Assembly: GCA_963544755.1 (NCBI GenBank)
Contig: CAUUGH010000005.1
Span: 1-64,000 of the forward strand
Direction of reading: 5' to 3'
Source: Selenomonas sp963544755
GTDB lineage: Bacteria > Bacillota > Negativicutes > Selenomonadales > Selenomonadaceae
Length of the DNA: 64,000 nucleotides
The notes under the pieces are model-generated. The model worked only from the letters and a program-made list of their open reading frames with translations. It made no database searches and had not been told where the DNA came from. The position numbers and the translations under genes were made by a program. This document shows, piece by piece, positions 43,577-52,081 of this stretch (the stretch's first letter is position 1; each line of letters starts with the position of its first letter).

Positions 43577-43661
43577 TGCATCGACCCCATTCGTGTTGCT
43601 TTCCGATTATATAAAAACGATCTAGACCTTCGAATATCTGTTGACTCATCTAACATTTTTG

Positions 43662-43691
43662 ATTATACCCCAGAGATGCCCGAAGCGTCAA
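43662..43691 (-). promoter_or_regulatory. Promoter of sigH
   Basis: On the minus strand ttgacg (43686-43691) and tataat (43662-43667) are separated by 18 bases, about 85 bases before the sigH start. Confidence 0.7.
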
Positions 43692-43743
43692 GCGTAGCGC
43701 GGCTTTTTCCATCTTTGGTGTATCGCCATCTTTTTAATCTTTT

Positions 43744-44556
43744 CTAACAAAGGCGCGCACGTCTTGCCTCATACATAAAGAGTGCGCCGGCAACAGAGGC
43801 ATTAAGTGAGTTTAGCTTCCCCTGCATTGGTATACGCACTAGAAAATCACAGTTTTCTCTTATAAGCCTGCCAAGACCTCTGCCTTCACTGCCTAAAACG
43901 ATGACCAAAGGGCCTTTCAGATCAGCATGAAAAATATCTTGCTCTCCTTGCATATCAGCACCGACGAACCAAAGACCGTGCTTTTTAAGTCGCTTCATCT
44001 CCTGCACGATGTTACCTATGCGTACGACAGGCACATACTCAACAGCGCCTGCTGAGGTTTTTGCAACTGTCGCAGTAAGAGCGCAACTTCTGCGTTTTGG
44101 GATAATTACACCGTGTATACCTGCCGCATCTGCGGTTCGCAAAAGCGCACCGAAATTATGCGGATCTGCAATTTCATCGAGCAGCAAGAAAAGCGGCGGC
44201 TCTCCTTTTTTTGCTGCATATGCAAAGATGTCTGCCATCTTAGCGTAAACGACGGGCGCCGCGTAGGCAAGTACGCCTTGGTGGCGCATACCCGGTGCAA
44301 ATACAGCAAGTTGTTGTCGCGTATTTACTCGCACAGGTACATCATGCTCGTTTGCGAGTGCAAAAATCTGCCTAAGTGCCGCATCCTTTATGCCTTTTGC
44401 AACAAGAATACGATTGATGCCACGCCCTGCCTTTAGTGCTTCAAGGACAGCATTGCGCCCAACTATGATTTCCTCAGCAGCAAATGCCGAAAGTCGGCTA
44501 TTTTCCCCGTCCTTTCGCTTTTCTGCCACTGCCTCTTTTTCTGCCGTCTTTGCCAT
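43744..44556 (-). CDS. rlmB: 23S rRNA (guanosine-2251-2'-O)-methyltransferase RlmB
   Basis: A 270-residue SpoU methyltransferase. The substrate-binding domain starts IIVGRNAVLEALKAGRGINR; catalytic motifs are LLDEIADPHNFGALLRTADA, then VLGSEGRGLGRLIRENCD, then IPMQGKLNSLNASVAG. The N-terminal 30 residues form a charged extension. I chose ATG 44556; a TTG four codons earlier has a weaker ribosome site. Position between mrnC/thyX and sigH matches the Bacillus order and supports the RlmB call over other SpoU members. Confidence 0.92.
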   Translation of the reverse strand: MAKTAEKEAVAEKRKDGENSRLSAFAAEEIIVGRNAVLEALKAGRGINRILVAKGIKDAALRQIFALANEHDVPVRVNTRQQLAVFAPGMRHQGVLAYAAPVVYAKMADIFAYAAKKGEPPLFLLLDEIADPHNFGALLRTADAAGIHGVIIPKRRSCALTATVAKTSAGAVEYVPVVRIGNIVQEMKRLKKHGLWFVGADMQGEQDIFHADLKGPLVIVLGSEGRGLGRLIRENCDFLVRIPMQGKLNSLNASVAGALFMYEARRARLC

Positions 44557-44583
44557 CGTTTGCACCAACTTTCACTTTTTCAA

Positions 44584-45231
44584 TTACTCTCCATCGGGCT
44601 TTACGATGTACTTTAAGAGCCATGGCTCTTTTGCCACAAGCTGATCGCGCATGGCGAGCAGCATCTGACGGATCTCCCACTGTGCGCCAGGTATCGTCAC
44701 ACGTTTTTCATAGATGTCCATGAAAGAGCGCAGATTTAGCGTTGTGACAAAGTTCGTACACGCGCCGCCCGGCAAAACAAATCTTGCATCTTGCTTTGCT
44801 ACACCTAGAGCTAAAAGATCATCGTATGCCTCTTGAATTTTTTGCATTGTTTCAAGATAACACACATAGGCTGTCTTGTTTTTGCGAATCGCTTCGGGTA
44901 CGACATGAGAAAAAATGCCATCTTCTTGATTTTCTGACTGCTCCGAAACATAGCGTTGGCTCTGAACACTAAGAGAAACGCCGATACGATGGCGCGAATA
45001 CTGTGCAAGAAGCGTGCGCGAAACTCCCTTGACAGCAAATGTCATGAAGCAATGTTCAACGACCGAAAGATGCTTGCTCGTCATAATGCGCTCTAAAAGG
45101 CGCAGCATATCCGCCTCGCTCTTTTCTTCGGCAAGAAGCTCGATGGGAGAATTTGCGCTGTAGCAAGTACGCGCCGCTAACCAACATATTTTCAAGTAAT
45201 TCGGTGTCTTTGCTATTAATTTTATTTCCAC
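44584..45231 (-). CDS. thyX: FAD-dependent thymidylate synthase ThyX
   Basis: A 215-residue flavoprotein making dTMP from dUMP with methylenetetrahydrofolate and NADPH. The signature appears as RHRIGVSLSVQSQRYV, an RHR followed by eight residues and Ser, one longer than the most common RHRX7S form. VVEHCFMTFAVKGVSR and NLRSFMDIYEKR are further conserved blocks. It lies between mrnC and rlmB, an insertion relative to the Bacillus order. The window shows no thyA. Confidence 0.93.
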   Translation of the reverse strand: MEIKLIAKTPNYLKICWLAARTCYSANSPIELLAEEKSEADMLRLLERIMTSKHLSVVEHCFMTFAVKGVSRTLLAQYSRHRIGVSLSVQSQRYVSEQSENQEDGIFSHVVPEAIRKNKTAYVCYLETMQKIQEAYDDLLALGVAKQDARFVLPGGACTNFVTTLNLRSFMDIYEKRVTIPGAQWEIRQMLLAMRDQLVAKEPWLLKYIVKPDGE

Positions 45232-45299
45232 GACTTTATTCCTTTCAGCCTTATTGCTTTCATTGCTACAGATGCGAAAACCATTCCTTTGATTCCTTT

Positions 45300-45797
45300 T
45301 TATGCGCTGCCTACGCTTTTAGCCTTCTCCTGCATCATAGCCTGTACTATTGCTTGAAATGCCCATTCGGCAATTTCGTCCAAACGCTTTTTATCTTTTT
45401 CTAAAAAAAGCGTACCTAAAAGTGCTTCAAAGCCTGTACTTGCATGGTATTCGGCGACACCGGCACGTCGCGGCGCATGGCTTTTTGCATTTCTGCCGCG
45501 GCGAAAAATAGCACGTTCACGCTCTGTCAAGCGATCTGCAATTATGTGATATGCTTTTGCCTGCCAGACAGCAGAAACTATTCTAGAAGCGAAATCGCTC
45601 AAAATATGCACCTTAGACTGCTCGAAGGAAAGCAGACGCACACGCACGAAAAGATGAAAGTAGGCATCGCCGATGTAGGCAAGGACAAGCGGACTTGCAA
45701 GACGCACATCAAGACCTGCATAGCGCTCAATGATACCGCCTGCATCGTCCGGTGCAAACATCGCATCCACGATGGCATGAAAATGATTAAACTTCAT
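45300..45797 (-). CDS. mrnC: Mini-ribonuclease III
   Basis: A 165-residue RNase III catalytic domain without a double-stranded RNA-binding domain. It matures the ends of 23S rRNA in Firmicutes. SPLVLAYIGDAYFHLFVR with the catalytic Asp and STGFEALLGTLFLEKDKKRL with the second acidic site are visible. The ATG at 45797 overlaps the cysS stop by four bases; an open extension to 45848 is His/Arg-rich and is only a shadow of cysS. The cysS-mrnC pairing is standard. Confidence 0.93.
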   Translation of the reverse strand: MKFNHFHAIVDAMFAPDDAGGIIERYAGLDVRLASPLVLAYIGDAYFHLFVRVRLLSFEQSKVHILSDFASRIVSAVWQAKAYHIIADRLTERERAIFRRGRNAKSHAPRRAGVAEYHASTGFEALLGTLFLEKDKKRLDEIAEWAFQAIVQAMMQEKAKSVGSA

Positions 45798-47224
45798 GTG
45801 CGCTTCCACCTTGCGCCCTGTGGCGTGTCTTCGATGATGATGCCGCACGCTTTAAGCTCATCACGCAGGCGATCGGCAAGTGCCCAATTTTTCTCTTCTC
45901 GTGCTTTTTGACGTAATGCTAAGATTAGATTGATAAGGCTTGCAACAAGCCCATCGTCTTTCCTTTCTGCCTTTGTTTCAAAGATGCCAATAATTTTAGC
46001 CATGTCAGTATATATGGCGTGAACCTTGGCAAAATCCGCCGCATCAAAAGCAATATTTCCCTTTGTAACATTGCTGTAATAGGTGTTTATTTCTTTTGAC
46101 AAGGAAAAGATATGACTTATGGCAAGAGCTGTGTTAAAATCATCTTCCATCGCTTCATAAAACGCTGCCTTAGCTGCTGCTGCCGCTTTTAAAAGTGCTT
46201 TTGCACTGTTAGAATCTGCACCGTCTAATGTCTTAAGTTCTGCTGCATTATCCCAAGAAATTTTTAATCGCGCAAGACTCGTTTTTGCTTCTTTCAAGCG
46301 TTCATCGGTAAAATCCAGCGGACTTCTATAGTGCGTCTGCACGATGAAAAAGCGCACGACTTCGCCCGGATATTTTTTAAGAATATCCTTGACGGTAAAA
46401 AAATTATTCTTAGACTTAGACATCTTTTCGTCATGAATAGTAATGAAGCCGTTGTGCAGCCAATAACGCGCAAAGCTCTTTTCGTCTCCCGTACAGGCCT
46501 TTGCCTGTGCGATCTCGTTTTCGTGATGCGGAAAGATAAGATCGCTGCCGCCGCCATGAAAATCAAATGTTTCACCGAGATACTTCATCGCCATAGTCGA
46601 ACACTCAATGTGCCAACCGGGGCGCCCCTTGCCCCAAGGGCTATCCCAAAATGGTTCGCCTAGCTTTACCGCTTTCCACAGAGCAAAATCCATCGGATGT
46701 TTCTTACGTTCATCAATACCCACACGTGCGCCTGCCTGCATATCCTCTAAGGAGCGTCCACTTAGTCTACCGTAGCCTGCAAAATGCTCCACGCTGTAGT
46801 ATACATCACCATCAAGCACATAGGCATAACCTTTTTCTATCAAACGCTCAATCACAGCTAAAACATCGCCTATATGCTCTGAAACACGCGGATAAATATC
46901 AGCACGGCGTACATTTAGTGCATCGAGTACTTTAAAATATTCTTCAATATAGTGATCGGCAAGCTCTTTCCACGTCTTACCAGCTTCTTTTGCACGACGG
47001 ATGATCTTATCGTCAACGTCTGTGAAATTTTGCACATAGCGCACAGCATAGCCTTTTTTCTCTAGGTAGCGACGCACAACATCCCATGTAACGAAAGGAC
47101 GCGCATTGCCGATATGCGGATCGTTATAAGGCGTAACACCGCAGCAATAAATGCTTACCTTACCTGCTACAAGTGGCTTAAATGCTTCCTTTTCTCGCGT
47201 CAGTGTATTGTAAACCCTCAGCAT
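45794..47224 (-). CDS. cysS: Cysteinyl-tRNA synthetase
   Basis: A 476-residue class I synthetase. The N-terminal CCGVTPYNDPHIGNARPFV holds the zinc Cys and HIGH-type motif (PHIGNARP); GGGSDLIFPHHENEIAQAKA holds further zinc ligands; KMSKSKNN is the KMSKS loop near residue 270. The C-terminal DALR domain starts at about residue 330. It is one base after ispF and overlaps mrnC. No T-box is present, since the gene is inside the operon. Confidence 0.97.
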   Translation of the reverse strand: MLRVYNTLTREKEAFKPLVAGKVSIYCCGVTPYNDPHIGNARPFVTWDVVRRYLEKKGYAVRYVQNFTDVDDKIIRRAKEAGKTWKELADHYIEEYFKVLDALNVRRADIYPRVSEHIGDVLAVIERLIEKGYAYVLDGDVYYSVEHFAGYGRLSGRSLEDMQAGARVGIDERKKHPMDFALWKAVKLGEPFWDSPWGKGRPGWHIECSTMAMKYLGETFDFHGGGSDLIFPHHENEIAQAKACTGDEKSFARYWLHNGFITIHDEKMSKSKNNFFTVKDILKKYPGEVVRFFIVQTHYRSPLDFTDERLKEAKTSLARLKISWDNAAELKTLDGADSNSAKALLKAAAAAKAAFYEAMEDDFNTALAISHIFSLSKEINTYYSNVTKGNIAFDAADFAKVHAIYTDMAKIIGIFETKAERKDDGLVASLINLILALRQKAREEKNWALADRLRDELKACGIIIEDTPQGARWKRT

Positions 47225-47225
47225 C

Positions 47226-47711
47226 TTACTTCTCCTCCATTTGCTCTAGCCCTGCAACAGCGTAGGCAGATATACCCTTTTCTGCTCCCGTAAATCCCAA
47301 TTTTTCTTCTGTCGTCGCTTTTACGTTCACTTGGTCGAGATCTACTCTTAGAGTATCGGCGATATTTTGACGCATCGCCTCGATATAAGGCGCAAACTTT
47401 GGACGCTGCGCCACAATCGTTGCATCTATATTGCCGACGCGGTAGCCCTTTTCCCTAATCAATGCAAAAACCTTAGCTAAAAGTTTCATACTTGAAACGC
47501 CCTGCCAACGTTCATCACTATCTGGAAAGTGGCGTCCAAGATCGCCTAACGCCGCAGCACCTAAAAGTGCATCTTCAACAGCGTGCAGCAGCACATCAGC
47601 ATCCGAATGACCCAAAAGTCCATATTCATGTGGAATATCAACGCCACCTACAATAAGTTTTCTGCCAGTCACTAAGCGATGTACATCGTATCCCATGCCA
47701 AATCTCGTCAT
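47226..47711 (-). CDS. ispF: 2-C-methyl-D-erythritol 2,4-cyclodiphosphate synthase
   Basis: A 161-residue trimeric enzyme of the MEP pathway. GMGYDVHRLV at the N-terminus gives the zinc-binding Asp and His (DVH), and LLGHSDADVLLHAVEDALLG is the central signature. KATTEEKLGFTGAEKGI is the family C-terminal block. It overlaps ispD by four bases. The order ispD-ispF-cysS is conserved in Firmicutes. Confidence 0.97.
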   Translation of the reverse strand: MTRFGMGYDVHRLVTGRKLIVGGVDIPHEYGLLGHSDADVLLHAVEDALLGAAALGDLGRHFPDSDERWQGVSSMKLLAKVFALIREKGYRVGNIDATIVAQRPKFAPYIEAMRQNIADTLRVDLDQVNVKATTEEKLGFTGAEKGISAYAVAGLEQMEEK

Positions 47712-48409
47712 ATCGTCACCTTCATTTTAACGCAATGTGCCAAGAGCGCCTCGGCAATCCACAAATCTTCCGGCGTCGTGATCTTTAGATTGCTATAGTC
47801 ACTTTCGACGATAAAGACCCTCTCACCCAATCGCTCGACAAGGCTTGCATCATCCGTACCAAGAAAGCCATCCGCTGCCGCTTTTTCGTAAGCAAACTCC
47901 AAAACCTCACGGCGAAAACCTTGTGGCGTCTGCACTTCCCAAAGACCTATGCGCGGCGGTGTAGCTTCGACAGAACCATCTTCAGCCACAACTTTGATCG
48001 TATTTTTAGCACGCACAGCAGCAACAGCGGCACCTTTTTCACGCGCCATACAAATAACGCCTTCGATTGTACTTGAACTGACTAAAGGACGTGCTGCATC
48101 GTGTACAAGTACAATATCTGCATCCGTATCTAAATGAGCTAAACCGTTCGCAATGGAATACTGCCGTTCAGTGCCACCTTCAACGATGCAGCAAGGCTTT
48201 AATCCTTGGACTTTTTGCAAAAGTTGCTCTACAATATTGACCTCTCCTTTTGCTGCAACGACGATCAACTGCCCTACCGCAGGAACAATAGAAAATTTTT
48301 GCAAACTGCGAAGCAAAATAGATATACCTGAAAGCTCTAAGAACACCTTATTCTTGCCAACCCCCATGCGCTTACCTGCACCGGCTGCCGGAAAAATCAC
48401 GCAAACCAT
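47708..48409 (-). CDS. ispD: 2-C-methyl-D-erythritol 4-phosphate cytidylyltransferase
   Basis: A 233-residue enzyme that activates MEP with CTP. The nucleotide-binding FPAAGAGKRMGVGKNKVFLEL is at the N-terminus, VLVHDAARPLV is near residue 100, and TPQGFRREVL near residue 165 completes the site. Together with ispF and ispH (26 kb) it shows that isoprenoids are made through the MEP route. It is coupled to ispF. Confidence 0.96.
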   Translation of the reverse strand: MVCVIFPAAGAGKRMGVGKNKVFLELSGISILLRSLQKFSIVPAVGQLIVVAAKGEVNIVEQLLQKVQGLKPCCIVEGGTERQYSIANGLAHLDTDADIVLVHDAARPLVSSSTIEGVICMAREKGAAVAAVRAKNTIKVVAEDGSVEATPPRIGLWEVQTPQGFRREVLEFAYEKAAADGFLGTDDASLVERLGERVFIVESDYSNLKITTPEDLWIAEALLAHCVKMKVTI

Positions 48410-48469
48410 AAAGCCTCCTTATAAATGCACCGCCGATAAGTCTTTTGACCTATCGGCGGCACTATAATT

Positions 48470-49630
48470 TCACCAATGTCTGGGCTTTGCAAAAATCATG
48501 CGTCCGGCTGCTGTCTGTAACGCGGACGTTACCTCTACTTCTATTATATTGTTTATATATTTACGTCCGTTTTCAATGACAATCATCGTACCATCATCAA
48601 GATAGGCGACCCCCTGTCCCGGCTCTTTGCCTTCTTTAACAACAGAAACGCGCATAGATTCACCCGGAATGACGACAGGCTTGACAGCATTAGAAAGTTC
48701 GTTGATATTTAGAACGGGTACACCACGCAATTCTGCAACTTTATTCAAATTAAAATCATTCGTGATGAGTTTACCACCGACAACCTGTGCAAGACGTACG
48801 AGCTTTGAGTCAACTTCCGCGATGTCGTCAAAATCTTGACTTGTGATCTCAACTTTCATCTTCGATTCCGTGCGGATGCGTTGCAAAATATCAAGACCGC
48901 GTCTGCCGCGCACACGCTTTAAAGCATCAGAAGAATCGGCGATATGCTGTAACTCCTCTAAAACAAATTCCGGAATGAGCAATATACCATCAATAAAACC
49001 AGTTTCACAAATATCAGCAATACGCCCGTCAATGATAACGCTTGTATCTAATAACTTATAAAACTTCTCCGGTGATTTCTTTCCTTTTCCTAATAAATCA
49101 AGTGCTTCCTTAACCTTAGATTGTGCCTTTGCCTCACGGTTTTTATTGAGAAAATTCGGAACAGCACCAAAAAACTCACCGACTTCCTTACGCTTCTTAA
49201 TCGTGATATGAATACCAAGATAGCCAAACACTATGCTAAAAACGACAGGAAAATACGCGCCAACCAACGGAATATTAGAAAATGCCGCACCTAATAAATT
49301 TGCGATGATAAGTCCGACAGCAAGCCCTGTAGCGCCTGCGATAACGTCATGAATCGGCATCTTATTTAGCTGTATTTCCACCCAATATGTAAAGCGCTTT
49401 AGCGTCGCTGTAAAAAAAGGGGTCGTAACAAAGCCAAAAAAACCGCCGGCTACAGCACCGGAAAGAATACAGACGAGTGAAGCAAGCGTCAAGCGGAAAA
49501 GACCAAGATCCATCTTTAGAATTTCCGTACTTAAAAACAGTGTAAAAAAGGGGCTTGCAAGCTGCATGAGCGCTCCGCCAAGAATAGCAAAAATCAATGT
49601 GATAAAAAAGCGCAATACTTTTTCAAGCAA
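48470..49630 (-). CDS. PIN/TRAM-domain membrane protein (YacL-like)
   Basis: A 386-residue protein with four N-terminal membrane helices (about residues 5-145), a PIN nuclease domain (YKLLDTSVIIDGRIADICET with catalytic Asp near 170; LVRLAQVVGGKLITNDFN) and a C-terminal TRAM RNA-binding domain. This is the YacL family, always near ispD in Firmicutes. An RNA-cleaving role is likely but targets are unknown. Start is TTG, nine bases after aggaggg. It is separated from carD by a 325-base stretch that holds a terminator and otherwise nothing I recognise. Confidence 0.88.
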   Translation of the reverse strand: MLEKVLRFFITLIFAILGGALMQLASPFFTLFLSTEILKMDLGLFRLTLASLVCILSGAVAGGFFGFVTTPFFTATLKRFTYWVEIQLNKMPIHDVIAGATGLAVGLIIANLLGAAFSNIPLVGAYFPVVFSIVFGYLGIHITIKKRKEVGEFFGAVPNFLNKNREAKAQSKVKEALDLLGKGKKSPEKFYKLLDTSVIIDGRIADICETGFIDGILLIPEFVLEELQHIADSSDALKRVRGRRGLDILQRIRTESKMKVEITSQDFDDIAEVDSKLVRLAQVVGGKLITNDFNLNKVAELRGVPVLNINELSNAVKPVVIPGESMRVSVVKEGKEPGQGVAYLDDGTMIVIENGRKYINNIIEVEVTSALQTAAGRMIFAKPRHW

Positions 49631-49749
49631 ATAAACATCCCTCCTATCTCTTAATAAACTTTAAGAACATCTGTCCTTGTGTCTTACATGAAAAAGCCAA
49701 TCATCCACACTATTTTAGCTCGTTTTTTAGTTTTTCATGAAAAAGAAAT

Positions 49750-49795
49750 GACAAAGCCAGATAGATTCATCATACTAAATCTATAAGGCTTTGTC
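49750..49795 (-). terminator. Terminator of carD
   Basis: On the minus strand gacaaagcc/ggctttgtc with a second aligned pairing (atagatt/aatctat) across a two-base mismatch gives an 18-base imperfect stem with a ten-base loop. A T-rich run follows on the minus strand. Confidence 0.8.
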
Positions 49796-49955
49796 AAAAA
49801 AATCACTCTCTAATCCCTTCTCGTCTTATTGGTTAATTGTAAAATGAAATAGAACGCTCAAAAAGGACAGGCAAAAGCACCTATGGTAAAAAGACCGTCT
49901 TTCCAAGCACAAGCCACATTGCAAGGATTCTCCTCCACTTATACCATAAGCAACA

Positions 49956-50447
49956 TCAAGCAAAATCATTGGTCGCAAGGATGTCATCCATCCACGACTT
50001 GACTTCCTCAGGTGATTTGCTGCAAGCATAAACGAGTTCACTGACGATTATCTGACGCGCTAGATCTAAAAGACGCTTTTCCCCACTTGAGATCTTTCGC
50101 AAGCGATCTTGCAAGACAAGATTTCTTGCCACAGCCGCTACGTCACATATATCTCCGCTCTTCATACGCTCAAGATTTGCATGAAAACGCTTATTCCAAC
50201 TACCTGTCGCACGCTCTGGTGCCATTTTTAGTACATCTTTGACTTCTTCGACTTGCGTCTCTGGGATCACGTCTCGAAGTCCCATATTGTCCACATTATC
50301 CGTCGGTATCATAACCTTCATGTTGCCCAACGGCATCTTGAGTACATAGTAAGATTTGTCCTCGCCAAGCACTTCGCAATCTTCTATGCCAGAAATCACT
50401 CCTGCACCGTGCATCGGATATACCACCGTATCGCCAACCTGAAGCAA
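49956..50447 (-). CDS. CarD-family transcription regulator
   Basis: A 163-residue protein. The N-terminal RNA polymerase-interacting domain (FQVGDTVVYPMHGAGVI-like, here MLQVGDTVVYPMHGAGVI) has the Tudor-like fold found in CarD/CdnL; the C-terminal helical part (about 60-160) includes GSWNKRFHANLERMKSGD and SSGEKRLLDLARQIIVSE. CarD proteins bind the RNA polymerase beta subunit and steady the open complex. Start is TTG behind aggaggtg. It has its own promoter and terminator and lies next to yacL, as often in Clostridia. Confidence 0.9.
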   Translation of the reverse strand: MLQVGDTVVYPMHGAGVISGIEDCEVLGEDKSYYVLKMPLGNMKVMIPTDNVDNMGLRDVIPETQVEEVKDVLKMAPERATGSWNKRFHANLERMKSGDICDVAAVARNLVLQDRLRKISSGEKRLLDLARQIIVSELVYACSKSPEEVKSWMDDILATNDFA

Positions 50448-50508
50448 CGCTACACCTCCTGCCTTTCTCCACTAATAATTAACCATGATAATCAAAATTC
50501 CCTTTATG

Positions 50509-50514
50509 ATTATA
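50509..50514 (-). promoter_or_regulatory. Extended -10 element of carD
   Basis: On the minus strand tgttataat gives a TGn-extended -10, about 60 bases before the start codon. No convincing -35 is seen at the right distance. Confidence 0.5.
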
Positions 50515-50607
50515 ACACAATTCTTTATATATGGGAAGAAATTTGACAATGCATCATACCCTTTATTTCACTGTGGCTAATTGCCAATGAAGTAGTAGAC
50601 TAAAACC

Positions 50608-50769
50608 GGAAAAACGCTGATAAAATAAAGTTGCCAAGATTTGCACAGATACGCTTTATTTGGCGAGGAGAAAAACCGCAGGTGTAGCGGTGCTACGTCT
50701 CTTCTTTGTCGACGATGGGAAAAGAGCGTAGATACGTGAATATAGGCAGCTTAATTTATCAGTGGTTCC
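50608..50769 (+). repeat. Dispersed palindromic element, long copy between rplL and carD
   Basis: The left arm ggaaaaacgctgataaaata and right arm cttaatttatcagtggttcc match the arms of the shorter copies, but about 100 bases lie between. The interior repeats the inverted pattern (acagatacgctttatttg against gagcgtagatacgtgaata) and has a small hairpin gtagc-ggt-gctac in the middle. The whole could fold as one long branched hairpin. The flanks to 50448 and to 50802 hold no gene. Confidence 0.75.
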
Positions 50770-50802
50770 CTAGCAACTTTTGCACCTCATACAAACAAAA
50801 AT

Positions 50803-50845
50803 CCACCTATTGTTTAAAAGATCGCTCTAAAAAAACAATAGGTGG
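50803..50845 (-). terminator. Terminator after rplL
   Basis: Perfect 13-base arms ccacctattgttt (50803-50815) and aaacaataggtgg (50833-50845). On the minus strand the hairpin is followed by atttttgtttg. It ends the L10-L7/L12 unit; no rpoB follows. Confidence 0.9.
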
Positions 50846-50881
50846 AGACGCTACGCAATATGTAATTCTATCTTACTCAAA

Positions 50882-51253
50882 TCACTTGAGTTCTACCTTA
50901 GCACCAGCATCTTCAAGTTTCTTTTGAATTTCTTCTGCCTCAGCCTTTGCGATGTTTTCCTTGATCGGTGACGGTGCGCCGTCAACAAGTTCTTTTGCTT
51001 CTTTTAGACCAAGACCTGTGATCTCACGCACAACTTTGATGACATTGATCTTTTTGTCGCCTGCTGCCGCAAGAACAACCGTAAACTCGGTCTTTTCTTC
51101 GCCAGCAGCAGCCGCAGGTGCAGCACCGACAGCAGCAACAGCGACCGGAGCTGCTGCACTTACGCCAAACTTTTCTTCCATCGCCTTGACCAATTCGGAA
51201 AGTTCAAGGACTGTCATGCCCTCAATGGCTTGCATAATTTCTTCTTTTGTCAT
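50882..51253 (-). CDS. rplL: 50S ribosomal protein L7/L12
   Basis: A 123-residue stalk protein that recruits translation factors. The N-terminal dimerisation part (TKEEIMQAIEGMTVLELSEL), an Ala-rich hinge (AAPVAVAAVGAAPAAAAG) and the C-terminal domain (KTEFTVVLAAAGDKKINVIK to VDGAPSPIKENIAKAEAEE) are in order. The start ATG 51253 has ggagg eight bases before it; the frame is open five codons further. It follows rplJ by about 100 bases. In most bacteria rpoB comes next, but here a terminator and the repeat element follow. Confidence 0.97.
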   Translation of the reverse strand: MTKEEIMQAIEGMTVLELSELVKAMEEKFGVSAAAPVAVAAVGAAPAAAAGEEKTEFTVVLAAAGDKKINVIKVVREITGLGLKEAKELVDGAPSPIKENIAKAEAEEIQKKLEDAGAKVELK

Positions 51254-51350
51254 GATATATACCTCCATAAAATATTTGTTTCTAATTTATTGGTTTTTTA
51301 GCAAATAAGTACCATGCACATACCAACACAATACCTGCTTCTTATAATAA

Positions 51351-51899
51351 TCAAGCGGAAGCCTGCTCTTCTTTTTGCTTACGAATCGCCTCAAGCACAT
51401 AGACCGCATTGCGGATGACCCCTTGTAGCACGTTGACCGTACCTGCAATCGGTGACTGCATACTGCCCAAGAGTTTTGCCAGCAAAACTTCGCGCGACGG
51501 CAGATCAGCAAGCGCTTTAACTTCAGCAACATCAATGACGCGACCATCCAAAAGACCAACCTTGAGCGTTAAAATACCAGCTTCTTCTAGCTTGTTCTTC
51601 TTCATAAACTCGCAGATAATTTTTGCCGGTGCCACAGCATCCTCAGTAGATACGGCAAGAGCCGTAGTTCCTTCCAGATACTCAAAAAGTCCCTCTAGAC
51701 CAATTTCTTTAGCGGCGATGCGTGTCATCGTGTTCTTAACGACATGATACGAAACGCCAGCTTCGCGCAGCGTGCGACGAAGTGCCGTGTCTTGCGCCAC
51801 AGTCAAGCCTTTGTAACTTGTAAAAACAGCACCTTTTGCCGTAGAAAGTCTTTCCTTTAATACAGCAACTGCTGCTTCCTTCTTTGCATTTACACCCAT
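51351..51899 (-). CDS. rplJ: 50S ribosomal protein L10
   Basis: A 182-residue protein that anchors L7/L12 dimers to 23S rRNA. The N-terminal rRNA-binding part has KGAVFTSYKGLTVAQDTALR and VVKNTMTRIAA; the C-terminal helix (AIRKQKEEQAS) binds L7/L12. ATG 51899 lies behind ggaggtgcaaaa; an earlier ATG eight codons upstream is inside that leader and is unlikely. L10 likely represses its own unit through the leader just upstream. Confidence 0.96.
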   Translation of the reverse strand: MGVNAKKEAAVAVLKERLSTAKGAVFTSYKGLTVAQDTALRRTLREAGVSYHVVKNTMTRIAAKEIGLEGLFEYLEGTTALAVSTEDAVAPAKIICEFMKKNKLEEAGILTLKVGLLDGRVIDVAEVKALADLPSREVLLAKLLGSMQSPIAGTVNVLQGVIRNAVYVLEAIRKQKEEQASA

Positions 51900-51914
51900 T
51901 TTTGCACCTCCTCT

Positions 51915-52050
51915 CAATAACATTCAAACAAAATAAAACGACTCCCAACTGCACGCCGGAAGCCGCATCTTTTGAAGTATACGCCTTAGATCCGACCTAG
52001 GCAGGCGATTTTACTCGTTAGATGGAAAAACCATACCTGCTGTCTACAGT
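51915..52050 (-). ncRNA. L10 leader (rplJL autoregulatory RNA)
   Basis: The untranslated region between rplA and rplJ contains, on the minus strand, ctgtagacagcaggt, then cctgcctaggtcgg and later agatgcggcttccggcgtgc. The cagcaggt/cctgcct pairing and the order of these blocks match the conserved L10 leader, to which the L10-L12 complex binds to control expression. Confidence 0.8.
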
Positions 52051-52051
52051 C

Positions 52052-52081
52052 ATCGTATGTAGTTTTTATCGAATTAAGCAA
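52052..52081 (-). promoter_or_regulatory. Promoter of rplJ-rplL
   Basis: On the minus strand ttgctt (52076-52081) and tacgat (52052-52057) are 18 bases apart, lying at the very end of rplA and just before the L10 leader. Confidence 0.55.
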
